From contig JALORT010000110.1 in NCBI GenBank assembly GCA_025458755.1, positions 1-12,550 on the forward strand: a DNA stretch of 12,550 nt, read 5' to 3'. This document shows, piece after piece, positions 1 through 6,419 of this stretch (positions are counted from its first letter, which is position 1; every line of letters starts with the position of its first letter). A program made the position numbers and the translations under genes. This DNA is from Methylotetracoccus sp. (lineage in GTDB: Bacteria > Pseudomonadota > Gammaproteobacteria > Methylococcales > Methylococcaceae). Below the pieces are notes generated by a model that saw only the letters and a list, made by a program, of their open reading frames with translations, made no database searches and was not told the origin of the DNA.

Positions 1-149
1 TTGGTCCAAACTGGGAGCTCGGAGCTCGGCGATCGTCGAAACGTCAAGAAAGCGCAGGGGCTGTGCGGTGCTGTTCCCTCGCATTCCGCTTCGGTGTGGT
101 GCTTCTTGCTGATGTCCGCGACGATCACGATGGGTAGCTGCCGCGATAA

Positions 150-165
150 GAGCGGCCGCCCGCTC
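150..165 (-). terminator. Weak hairpin downstream of the SmbP-like gene
   Basis: A GC-only 6-bp stem (GAGCGG/CCGCTC, 4-base loop) lies about 100 bases past the stop codon of the minus-strand SmbP-like gene. On the minus strand it is followed by TTAT, which is a poor U tract. It could end that transcript, but the distance and the short T run make this weak. No gene is recognisable from position 1 to 265. Confidence 0.2.
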
Positions 166-265
166 CTTTCATTCCGCCTTAGCCGCCGCGCGACAGCAGG
201 AGCAGTCCGCAGAGGTCACCGCAAGCGGCGCCCCTGCGCCCCCGTCCCAGCTCCCTAACGGGCAG

Positions 266-574
266 TCATTGCGCGGCCTTCAGGTGGGTGACGGCCTCGT
301 CGGCAGCCTTCTTGGCCAGATCCGCATGCCCCATCTTTCCATGTTCGATCGCACCCTCCAGACTTTTCAGGCCGGCATCCAGATGCTCGTCTGCAATCTT
401 CGCATGGTTTGCCGCGGCTCCCGCATGCTCGGCGATGCCGGCGGCATCCGCGGCAGCGACCGCCGCCTCGGCGTGTTTCAGAGCCTCGGCCATATGGCTT
501 TCCGCGGCGTGGGTCGCCACGGAAGCTGAAGCCAGCATCAATCCCGCCGCGTATCGGATCACTTTTGCGTTCAT
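266..574 (-). CDS. SmbP-like small His-rich periplasmic protein
   Basis: A 102-residue protein. Residues 1-24 form a typical Sec signal peptide: a Lys/Arg start, the hydrophobic stretch GLMLASASVA, and a likely cut after THA. The mature part is almost all Ala, His, Glu and Lys in repeated helical units such as ALKHAEAAV, AIEHGKMGHADL and AADEAVTHLK, with His at about 27, 34, 50, 57, 64, 78, 83 and 97. This pattern matches the small metal-binding protein SmbP known from Nitrosomonas, a four-helix bundle that binds copper and other divalent metals in the periplasm. The start at 574 is chosen over an in-frame ATG at 598 because GGAGG sits 8 bases upstream of it and the signal peptide then begins cleanly. 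It appears to be monocistronic. Metal binding is inferred from family resemblance and His content. Confidence 0.8.
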   Translation of the reverse strand: MNAKVIRYAAGLMLASASVATHAAESHMAEALKHAEAAVAAADAAGIAEHAGAAANHAKIADEHLDAGLKSLEGAIEHGKMGHADLAKKAADEAVTHLKAAQ

Positions 575-582
575 ACCTCTAA

Positions 583-587
583 CCTCC
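583..587 (-). promoter_or_regulatory. Shine-Dalgarno site of the SmbP-like gene
   Basis: GGAGG on the minus strand, within GAGGAGG, 8 bases before the ATG at 574. It decides that start and excludes the upstream in-frame ATG at 598. Confidence 0.75.
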
Positions 588-825
588 TCGAAAATCACTG
601 ATCGTTCTTGTTGCCGCCGTCGATGTGCCGTTCATCCATCCACTTTACGCATCACCGACATCCGACTTCGGCGCCGAGTACGCTACGCCGGAAATTGGGA
701 ATCGTCTATCGGTACTGCTACGGATTGACGGCGGCCGACTCGCGAGCTTCAGCAGACCAGCCGCCACGAAGAAGATGGGCAGATTCCAGGCCTGGATCAG
801 CACGTCAAGCTCATCCTCTTGATCA

Positions 826-857
826 CCTGGATTCCGTTGCACTTCATCCAGGCTACG
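826..857. repeat. REP-like palindrome, copy 1
   Basis: A 32-base element with 7-bp arms CCTGGAT (826-832) and ATCCAGG (846-852) around a 13-base loop, followed by CTACG. It matches the element at 2057-2088 at about 24 of 32 positions, counted by eye and in the same orientation. The pattern (CC-GGATT...CTTCATCCAGGC) resembles dispersed REP-type palindromes common in proteobacterial intergenic DNA. It ends nine bases before the first codon of the truncated HU-like gene. Confidence 0.6.
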
Positions 858-865
858 ACTCGGAG

Positions 866-1102
866 ATGTCCGGCGACAAACAGACAACCGTGAAGGGTGT
901 GCTCGCGGCGATGAGCACCCTTACCTGCGAGGCGTCGACCCGTGGCGGTGAACTGCCACTGCCGGGAATCGGCGAGGTCATGGTCAAGGACCGGCCCGCT
1001 CGGACCGGAAGGAACCCGGCCACCGGCGAAGCGATCGAGATCCCGGCCAAGCGGGCAGTTCATCTGGTGCCGGCGAACATGTTGCAGGAGGCGCCGGTTT
1101 AG
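866..1102 (+). pseudogene. HU/IHF-family DNA-binding protein, N-terminally truncated
   Basis: The reading frame gives 78 residues ending in the HU beta-arm signature RPARTGRNPATGEAIEIPAK, preceded by ELPLPGIGEVMVKD and followed by a short C-terminal helix. HU proteins are about 90 residues and dimerise on DNA. This product aligns with HU only from about residue 15, so helix 1 (the xKxELIxxIA segment) is missing. A REP-like palindrome occupies 826-857, just where the missing codons should be. The ATG at 866 is the first plausible start, but the only Shine-Dalgarno-like bases (GGAG, 862-865) touch the start codon. The upstream in-frame sequence does not look like HU. Also odd: the middle helix carries Thr/Cys where HU has Ala/Leu. 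Probably a decaying paralogue, though a short expressed variant is possible. Confidence 0.65.
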
Positions 1103-1141
1103 CCGGTGAGCACGACCGAATTCATCGCTGGCTTGGCCGAC

Positions 1142-1160
1142 CGGTTTCCGCCGGAAACCG
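1142..1160 (+). terminator. Hairpin after the HU-like gene
   Basis: A perfect 8-bp stem CGGTTTCC/GGAAACCG with a 3-base loop, 39 bases after the HU-like stop codon and followed by ACTCTTTAG. The stem is strong but the T run is short. It also separates the HU-like remnant from the membrane-protein gene downstream. Confidence 0.45.
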
Positions 1161-1232
1161 ACTCTTTAGAATTAGCTCATGCCACCCGACGAGGCCGTAT
1201 ACTGGAGAAGAAATGAAACGACGGAGTCATGT

Positions 1233-1757
1233 ATGGGCGTCTTTGTGGGCAATTTCCTGGGTCTAATCGTCGTGCTGATCGCTACGGGGGTGGGATACCC
1301 TTCCCTTAGGACATCGACGCTGGTGTTTCTGGCGGTTACCTACAGTCTTTGGCTTATCGTCCTGGTCATCGACATAGCGACCCGGCCTAAAGCCGACTCG
1401 CCCTTCTGCCTTAGCCTCGAACTAGAGGAGCGAGGGGCTTACCGGCGTTACCACGAGGCCATCGACTTTCCGCTCGCGGGTCATGTCTATTCCGGCTGGC
1501 TCAATTTCTTGCGGGTCGCCGGCTTGGTCTTTGCGGGCCTGTGTGCCTGGAAAGGCTTGTATGAACTGGCCGGCGCGGCCTTTCTGCTGTTTCTGGTAAC
1601 CGCCAGTTTGATACACCGGAACAACCCATGGTTTTACCTGGGGCGGCAAGCCGCGCAAGGCCATGCCAAGGCCAGCGCGGAGCTGGCACTGATTCAGCGG
1701 GTATTTAGCCTGCGGCATACGGATCGGCAATCGGGCGAAGGTCCGGAACTGCCTTGA
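1233..1757 (+). CDS. Uncharacterised inner-membrane protein
   Basis: 174 residues, family not recognised. Four hydrophobic segments can be read. One pair lies near the N-terminus (about 5-22 and 28-48). A polar, charged loop follows (about 50-85, containing LELEERGAYRRYHEAIDFPL). A second pair lies at about 88-108 and 110-128, and the C-terminus is basic and soluble. The two-plus-two hairpin layout suggests a small integral membrane protein, but no catalytic motif is visible. The ATG at 1233 is preferred over an in-frame ATG at 1179 because GGAG lies at 1223-1226 and the membrane segment then starts at once. TATACT at 1198-1203 could be a -10 box without a clear -35. A separate 17-codon frame (1213-1266) with its own GGAG overlaps this start. 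No operon partner is visible on either side. Confidence 0.6.
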   Translation: MGVFVGNFLGLIVVLIATGVGYPSLRTSTLVFLAVTYSLWLIVLVIDIATRPKADSPFCLSLELEERGAYRRYHEAIDFPLAGHVYSGWLNFLRVAGLVFAGLCAWKGLYELAGAAFLLFLVTASLIHRNNPWFYLGRQAAQGHAKASAELALIQRVFSLRHTDRQSGEGPELP

Positions 1758-1852
1758 TGTTGGATTGCCGGGAGAGCCTAGAGTTTGCCTGCTTTGAGCC
1801 GATGGACTAAACCGTTCACGGGTCAGGGGGGTTCGATCAAGGGTGGGGTGGT

Positions 1853-1999
1853 TCAGGGAAGCCCTCGATCGTCTTCGTACTGGTAGTATGCAGCGGTCGC
1901 AGAGCTCGGGAAACCGACGCCGCCGCTCGCCACGTAACCTCCATCGCAAGCGCCTCGAATGCATGACGATGAAATCGCGGCACTCCGTGCATCGATCAT
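1853..1999 (-). CDS. Possible 48-residue small protein
   Basis: A short minus-strand frame beginning MIDARSAAIS and ending YEDDRGLP. The support is a good ribosome site: GGGAGG lies four bases before the ATG at 1999. The product has two Cys, a Gly-rich middle and no membrane segment, and I do not recognise it. Region 1758-2056 holds nothing else that I can interpret. Chance is a real alternative in this GC-rich DNA. Confidence 0.22.
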   Translation of the reverse strand: MIDARSAAISSSCIRGACDGGYVASGGVGFPSSATAAYYQYEDDRGLP

Positions 2000-2056
2000 G
2001 AGGCCTCCCTTTCCCTCTTAAAATTGCCGCATTACGGCATTCCATTTCCACGGCAT

Positions 2057-2088
2057 CCCCGGATTACCCTACGCTTCATCCAGGCGAC
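2057..2088. repeat. REP-like palindrome, copy 2
   Basis: Second copy of the element at 826-857, in the same orientation, with imperfect arms (CCGGAT/ATCCAGG) and the shared core CTTCATCCAGGC. On the minus strand the transposase-like frame runs into this element and stops inside it, so the element marks the end of the recognisable coding remnant. Confidence 0.55.
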
Positions 2089-2224
2089 TTGCTTCGATCC
2101 CCGGATAGCGCCGCCGATCCTTCTCCGACAGCGTCGCAAACAGCCGCTGCGTCTCGGGTTCAATGTCCCGCCCGCCCGTAACCGAGCACGGGCAGTCCTG
2201 ATTGTCCGTCCACCACTGGTTGCG
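2072..2224 (-). pseudogene. Probable transposase N-terminal remnant
   Basis: An open stretch of about 50 codons on the minus strand with no plausible start. It contains DIEPETQRLFATLSEKDRRR, then YPGIEASRL, then reads into the REP-like palindrome and ends at TAG (2069-2071). The pattern (LFATLSEKDRRRYxxIEAxxL) resembles the N-terminal region of ISAzo13-type transposases as I remember them. The conserved continuation is absent, and an in-frame TAA lies just upstream (2225-2227). It is best read as a leftover piece of an insertion sequence. The family name is uncertain, and no terminal inverted repeats or target duplication were found. Confidence 0.35.
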
Positions 2225-2617
2225 TTATCCCTCAGCCGCACTCGGTCCGCAGACATCATCGCGGGACGTTGTTTTCGGCCATGTTTCCACAACAAAACAC
2301 TATCCGCCTCGTTTTCTAATGTGGCCTGCCGGAATAGACTCCAGCGCGTCGCCTGACGCTATCCGCGATAGGCCGCTTGTTCCCAAACCCTGGCGGGCAC
2401 GGCACACCGGCAGCCGCGCAAAACCAACCTCGCTTGATACGCCGCTCGACGGTGACAGCGACGCCCCCTCCAGGGCACGGGATGCTCGCGAACACACTCG
2501 TCGGGAAGCCAATCGGCTGGTCCCAGACCGCCGAGCCTCCCGAAACCATCCTTCAAGCCCTGAGCCTCGTTAGCTATGGACTCCAGCCGATGTACAAGGA
2601 TGAAGAGCGAATTTTGA
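2225..2617. other. Gene-poor stretch, nothing recognised
   Basis: Several overlapping open frames occur on both strands, as expected for GC-rich DNA. None has a convincing ribosome site, a protein-like composition or a recognisable motif. No RNA gene or extended repeat was seen. Confidence 0.5.
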
Positions 2618-2635
2618 CTGGGCGTGAAAGCCCAG
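2618..2635 (-). terminator. Hairpin downstream of the 40-residue membrane protein
   Basis: A 6-bp perfect stem CTGGGC/GCCCAG with a 6-base loop, 42 bases past the stop codon of the minus-strand miniprotein gene. On that strand it is followed by TCAAAATTC, so it lacks a proper U tract. A plausible but weak transcript end. Confidence 0.3.
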
Positions 2636-2676
2636 CGGTTTCTCGCTCGGAACAGGAGGCCATCGATTGATCCGAT

Positions 2677-2799
2677 TCAAACCAGCACGATCAGCGCCAG
2701 GACGGCCATGAGTCCGGTCAGGACTGCGGTCGCCAGGGTGTCGGAATCATCTCTCGCGACGTCGCTCAACCGACTCAACATTGAAGTGAAAGAATTCAT
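2677..2799 (-). CDS. 40-residue single-pass membrane miniprotein
   Basis: A minus-strand frame of 40 codons plus stop. Residues 1-20 (MNSFTSMLSRLSDVARDDSD) are polar and could form an amphipathic helix. Residues 21-40 (TLATAVLTGLMAVLALIVLV) form one clean transmembrane helix that runs to the C-terminus. GAGGA lies 7 bases before the ATG, and a sigma-54-like promoter followed by a perfect inverted repeat lies just upstream. The combination of good ribosome site, credible protein layout and promoter-like DNA is why I accept so short a gene. I do not recognise the family. Small one-helix proteins of this size often act as accessory subunits or regulators of membrane complexes, but nothing here shows a partner. 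The nearest large complex is the divergent Hyf-like operon starting 564 bases away. Confidence 0.55.
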   Translation of the reverse strand: MNSFTSMLSRLSDVARDDSDTLATAVLTGLMAVLALIVLV

Positions 2800-2843
2800 G
2801 ATCTGGTCCTCAGGAAGACGGGTTAAAAAAGCAAGCAGTCGTA

Positions 2844-2859
2844 AGCGAACTTCGTGCCA
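2844..2859 (-). promoter_or_regulatory. Candidate sigma-54 promoter for the 40-residue protein
   Basis: Minus-strand TGGCACGAAGTTCGCT matches TGGCAC-N5-TTGCW with one mismatch (C for T in the -12 element) and the correct GG-to-GC spacing. Transcription would begin near 2832, about 33 bases before the start codon. One-mismatch matches arise by chance at roughly one per window of this size. Confidence 0.35.
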
Positions 2860-2860
2860 C

Positions 2861-2899
2861 GATGCCGTTTAACGCAAATTCAATGGGTTAAACGGCATC
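2861..2899. repeat. Perfect 13-bp inverted repeat
   Basis: Arms GATGCCGTTTAAC (2861-2873) and GTTAAACGGCATC (2887-2899) are perfect complements separated by 13 bases. No T run follows on either strand, so this is unlikely to be a simple terminator. On the minus strand it sits directly upstream of the sigma-54-like promoter, where it could be a binding site for a dimeric regulator. It could also be a remnant of a mobile element end. Confidence 0.6.
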
Positions 2900-3154
2900 T
2901 GTCCGGGAATCTCCGAATGATTCGTTGAAAACAACCGCGCGTGCACCGGACACCGCCAAGCGTTCGCATTTAGAACAGGCCAAGCTCGTGCGGCGTGGTG
3001 CCCTTCCTCGTGGAGCCTGCTCTGGATGTCACCCCCGAAGCACCGGTGGGTCCGGTTCCTAACCACCGTTAGCACCGCCACGCCGGTTACTACGGTGGAC
3101 CGGTCAAGACAAAAATCACTTGCAAAACATATCGGCAGCCCTTTCTTTCAGGAA
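2900..3154. other. Upstream region of the hyf operon, no gene recognised
   Basis: No convincing coding sequence. A 7-bp inverted repeat CCACCGT (3063-3069) / ACGGTGG (3092-3098), with overlapping copies of a CGGTGG-CCGG motif, lies 57-92 bases before the sigma-54-like site at 3155. That is a possible activator-binding position, but the repeat is short and could be chance. Confidence 0.3.
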
Positions 3155-3170
3155 TGGCACGCTCCATGCC
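3155..3170 (+). promoter_or_regulatory. Candidate sigma-54 promoter upstream of hyfB
   Basis: TGGCACgctccATGCC keeps the GG and GC dinucleotides at the required spacing, with one mismatch in the TGGCAC-N5-TTGC core. Transcription would start near 3180, leaving a leader of about 180 bases before hyfB. Hydrogenase-4 and formate hydrogenlyase operons in E. coli are sigma-54 dependent, which makes the position attractive. No activator gene of the FhlA/HyfR type lies in the window. Confidence 0.3.
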
Positions 3171-3362
3171 TTGACTGGCTGCACTCGCGGGGTTCCCGTA
3201 CGCGGGCACACTCCTTAGCACTGCCGACAAGCCATGAATACCTGCTCCTCGCTCACCAGCCCACCCGATCATTCCCCACTTTCCCGCGCAGTCCGGTCGG
3301 GGTACCCGATCGCCACGGCATCGCGTGTGTGATGTGACCGAGACGCTATCCATCCTCAACAT

Positions 3363-5477
3363 ATGATTGTTCTCTGCTACTTCGGTCTCATCGCTGCACT
3401 GCTCTCCGGCGCCGTTTCTCTGGTGCTGATCGCCCCCGAATGGAGCCAGCGTGGGTTGGCCAGGCTTTCCGGCCACATCAGGCTGCAATCCTGGTCACTC
3501 CAGCTCACTCGGACCGATCCGAAGCGCTTCCATCGAGCGGTCGACTATGGGGCATTCGGCTTGCTCGGCTTATCGGGCGCGGCGGTGATCGCGTCAGGCC
3601 TCGGAGCCCTCCTCGCTGACAACGCGATGTTCGATCAACTTCCGCTGGGCCTCCCCTGGCTGCGGTGGCATATTCGCCTGGATGCGCTCTCCGGCTTCTT
3701 TCTGATGGTGATCGGCGTCGCGACGCTCGCGGTCAGCCTCTACGGGCCGGGCTATGTCCGCAGTTTTCGGCACGGCGGCTATTCCCTCGCGGCTTTGGGA
3801 TTTTGCACCGCCTGGTTCATTGCCGGCATGGAACTGGTCGTCATCAGCGACGATGCGTTCATGTTCATGGTCGCGTGGGAGCTGATGTCGGTTGCCAGCT
3901 ATTTCCTGGTTGCCTTTCAGCATGAGCATGCGGCGAACCGCCGCGCGTCGTTCCTGTACCTATTGATGGCGGTCGTCGGAGCGATCCACCTGATTCTGGC
4001 GTTCGGCGTCGTCGCCGCATTTGCGAACGGATTTACTTTCGATGCCTTGCGCGCCACCCATCTGTCCCCGCTGTGGGCCAGCATCGCCTTTGGACTCGCA
4101 CTGATCGGTTTCGGCATGAAGGCGGGTCTGGTGCCTCTGCACGCCTGGCTGCCGGAAGCTCACCCGGTCGCACCGTCACATATCTCCGCATTAATGAGCG
4201 GCGTGATGTTGAAGGTCGCCGTTTACGGGTTCATCCGCTTTGTTTTCGACATCCTCGGCGACGGCCATTGGGAATGGGGGGTCTGCACACTGGTGCTCGG
4301 AACGGCATCGGCCGCACTCGGGGCGATGTACGCGTTTCAACAGAACAACATCAAACGTCTGCTCGCCTACTCGTCGATCGAGAACATCGGCATCGTGTTC
4401 ATGGGACTGGGTTTGTCGATGATCTTCTTCGCCCAGGGCCACCGTGAGCTGGGCGTGATCGGGCTGATCGCGGCGCTGTACCATGTCGTCAATCACGCGG
4501 TCTTCAAGACTCTGCTGTTCCTGCAGGCAGGAACGGTCCTGCATCAGACCCACGAGGGCAACCTGGAGCAGCTGGGCGGGCTGGTCAAACGCTTGCCCCG
4601 GACATCGATCATCGTGTTGGTCGGCTGCGTGGCCATTTCCGGGTTGCCGCCGTTGAACGGTTTCGTGTCGGAATGGCTCACCTTTCAAACCGCATTGCAG
4701 GTGTCCGCTCTCGACAGCGGCATCCTCCGCAGCGTGATTCCAGTCGCCGCGGCACTGATGGCCTTGACCGGCGCGGTGACCGCGGCCGCGTTCGTCAAAG
4801 TTTACGGCGTCGGCTTCCTCGGCCAGCCGCGCAGCCGCCACGCGGCCCATGCCCGCGAAACCCGGCATCTCGGAATGATGGCCGGCCCCGCTTTTCTGGC
4901 CGCGCTGTGCGTGCTGTTGGGAGTGTTTCCGGGAGTGGTGATCGCGGCGCTCGGGCACGTCAGCGATGAACTCCTGGGCGAGACACTGGCCAGCGCCTAT
5001 GCCAACGGTTGGCTCTGGCTGACGCCGGTATCGCAGAACGTCGCTTCCTACTCCGCGCCCATCGTGTTCCTGGCCTGCGTGGCCGCAGCGTCGATCGGCT
5101 ATCGGCTGCTGACTTCGCCGAAGGCCGTCCCTGCCGTGCGAGTGCCGCGCTGGGACTGCGGCTTCGGTGGGCTCAGTGCCCGCATGCAGTACACCTCGAG
5201 CGCATTCAGTCAGCCGCTCCGCCGCGTATTCCACCCATTGTTCGAACTGCGAGAACAAACGGTCACGACGCCGCGCGGCCATCTGCTCGGCACCCCGGCC
5301 CGTCTGGATTTTCGCCTGGAGATTCAGGACCGTTCCTGGCGTCACCTCTACGAACCGCTGGTTCGCTGGATCGAAGCGGCAGCGCGCCAGATCGGCCGGA
5401 TCCAGACCGGGAACATCCGGACCTATATCGCTTATTCCTTCTTCACTCTGTTGGCGCTCTTGGCGGTGGTAAGTTGA
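3363..5477 (+). CDS. hyfB: HyfB-like proton-channel subunit of a hydrogenase-4-type complex
   Basis: A 704-residue polytopic membrane protein of the complex I NuoL/M/N and Mrp antiporter superfamily. Its residues match those thought to carry protons: Glu173 in FMVAWELMSVASY, Lys252 in GFGMKAGLVPLHAWLPEAHP, Lys283 in MSGVMLKVAVYG, the YSSIEN motif near 335-340, and Lys381 in YHVVNHAVFKTLLFLQAG. The C-terminal 110 residues, from VPRWDCGFGG to GRIQTGNIRTYIAYSF, form the extension typical of HyfB/HycC, ending in a last membrane helix. Length is close to the family value of about 670. It is the first gene of the operon. An in-frame TGA at 3330 and the absence of an alternative start fix the ATG at 3363, although no clear Shine-Dalgarno precedes it. 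The stop overlaps the hyfC start (TGATG). Expected role: coupling redox chemistry to ion translocation across the inner membrane. Confidence 0.93.
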   Translation: MIVLCYFGLIAALLSGAVSLVLIAPEWSQRGLARLSGHIRLQSWSLQLTRTDPKRFHRAVDYGAFGLLGLSGAAVIASGLGALLADNAMFDQLPLGLPWLRWHIRLDALSGFFLMVIGVATLAVSLYGPGYVRSFRHGGYSLAALGFCTAWFIAGMELVVISDDAFMFMVAWELMSVASYFLVAFQHEHAANRRASFLYLLMAVVGAIHLILAFGVVAAFANGFTFDALRATHLSPLWASIAFGLALIGFGMKAGLVPLHAWLPEAHPVAPSHISALMSGVMLKVAVYGFIRFVFDILGDGHWEWGVCTLVLGTASAALGAMYAFQQNNIKRLLAYSSIENIGIVFMGLGLSMIFFAQGHRELGVIGLIAALYHVVNHAVFKTLLFLQAGTVLHQTHEGNLEQLGGLVKRLPRTSIIVLVGCVAISGLPPLNGFVSEWLTFQTALQVSALDSGILRSVIPVAAALMALTGAVTAAAFVKVYGVGFLGQPRSRHAAHARETRHLGMMAGPAFLAALCVLLGVFPGVVIAALGHVSDELLGETLASAYANGWLWLTPVSQNVASYSAPIVFLACVAAASIGYRLLTSPKAVPAVRVPRWDCGFGGLSARMQYTSSAFSQPLRRVFHPLFELREQTVTTPRGHLLGTPARLDFRLEIQDRSWRHLYEPLVRWIEAAARQIGRIQTGNIRTYIAYSFFTLLALLAVVS

Positions 5478-6418
5478 TGGCCTGGTTGATTTCCTTTTTC
5501 GAAACGGCGCTATTCATCGCGCTGGCACCCCTTTTCTGCGGCTGGGTGAAGTGGGTGAAGTGCTTGCTGCAAAACCGGCGTCCACCTTCCGTGCTGCAGC
5601 CGTATCGCGATCTGATCAAGCTGTTCCGGAAGCGCCCGGTGATCGCCGCCGAGGCGTCCTGGGTATTCGAGGCCGCACCCTACGTCGTGTTCGTGACCGC
5701 CGTTTTCGCGGCCGGGATCGTACCGTTCGCGGCTCACCACTTGCCCACGGCGAAAGTCGCAGATCTGATCGTTCTGGTCGGCTTTTTTGCGCTGGGCCGC
5801 TTTTTCCTGACGCTGGCCGGCATGGATCTCGGGACCGCGTTCGGCGGGATGGGTTCGTCGCGCGAGATGATGATCGCATCGCTGGCCGAACCGGCCATGC
5901 TGATGGCGGTCTTCACGCTGGCCATCAGCGCTTCCACGACCAACCTGTCCGAGGCGATCCATTGGGTTCTGGAAACCGGACTGGTTCTGCGGCCCTCGTT
6001 CGTGTTCGCACTGGGCGGCCTGACCTTGGTCGCAATCGCAGAAACCGGGAGGATTCCGGTCGACAATCCGGCCACCCACCTCGAACTGACAATGGTGCAC
6101 GAAGCGATGATCCTGGAGTACAGCGGCAAGTATCTCGCGCTGCTGGAATGGGGCAGCCAGATCAAGCTCATGCTGTACGGTGTCTTGATCTCCAACATCT
6201 TCCTGCCGTGGGGTATCGCCGAAGATTTCGAGATAAGCCACCTCGGTTTCGGTCTTGCCGCGATCGTGGCCAAGCTGGCGGTGCTGGGCATCGCCCTGCC
6301 TACCGGCGAAACGCTGGTCGCCAAGATGCGCGTGTTCCGCTATCAGGAGTTCCTCGGCTTCGCCTACCTGTTGAGCCTGCTCGGGATGCTGAGCCACGTG
6401 ATCTTGGAGGTGAACTGA
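5477..6418 (+). CDS. hyfC: HyfC-like (NuoH-type) membrane anchor subunit
   Basis: 313 residues with about eight membrane helices; homologue of HyfC/HycD and complex I NuoH. This subunit joins the membrane arm to the peripheral iron-sulfur/large-subunit pair and lines the site where electron transfer meets ion pumping. Visible signatures are QPYRDLIKLFRK (41-52), the GGMGSSREMM loop (123-132), and AETGRIPVDNPATHLELTMV (188-207) followed by HEAMILEYSGKY (208-219), which is the conserved acidic loop of the family. The start at 5477 overlaps the hyfB stop by one base, indicating translational coupling. The frame is open upstream of that point, but the upstream part is only hyfB read in another frame. 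Length agrees with the family. Confidence 0.92.
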   Translation: MAWLISFFETALFIALAPLFCGWVKWVKCLLQNRRPPSVLQPYRDLIKLFRKRPVIAAEASWVFEAAPYVVFVTAVFAAGIVPFAAHHLPTAKVADLIVLVGFFALGRFFLTLAGMDLGTAFGGMGSSREMMIASLAEPAMLMAVFTLAISASTTNLSEAIHWVLETGLVLRPSFVFALGGLTLVAIAETGRIPVDNPATHLELTMVHEAMILEYSGKYLALLEWGSQIKLMLYGVLISNIFLPWGIAEDFEISHLGFGLAAIVAKLAVLGIALPTGETLVAKMRVFRYQEFLGFAYLLSLLGMLSHVILEVN

Positions 6419-6419
6419 C

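Noticed and set aside
1..258. 85-codon open frame at the left edge
   Set aside because: TTG-initiated with no ribosome site visible, basic low-complexity C-terminus and no recognisable motif. The minus-strand reading was also not recognisable.
645..887. Minus-strand frame with a hydrophobic stretch (WNLPIFFVAAGLLKLA)
   Set aside because: No ribosome site, it reads through the REP-like palindrome, and the hydrophobic stretch is isolated.
3063..3098. 7-bp inverted repeat CCACCGT/ACGGTGG as a defined activator site
   Set aside because: Too short and common to assign on its own; mentioned only as context upstream of the sigma-54-like site.
4191..5345. A 384-codon open frame on the minus strand
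   Set aside because: It lies wholly inside hyfB, is rich in Gln, His, Arg and Asp as expected for the reverse strand of a GC-rich membrane-protein gene, and shows no motif.
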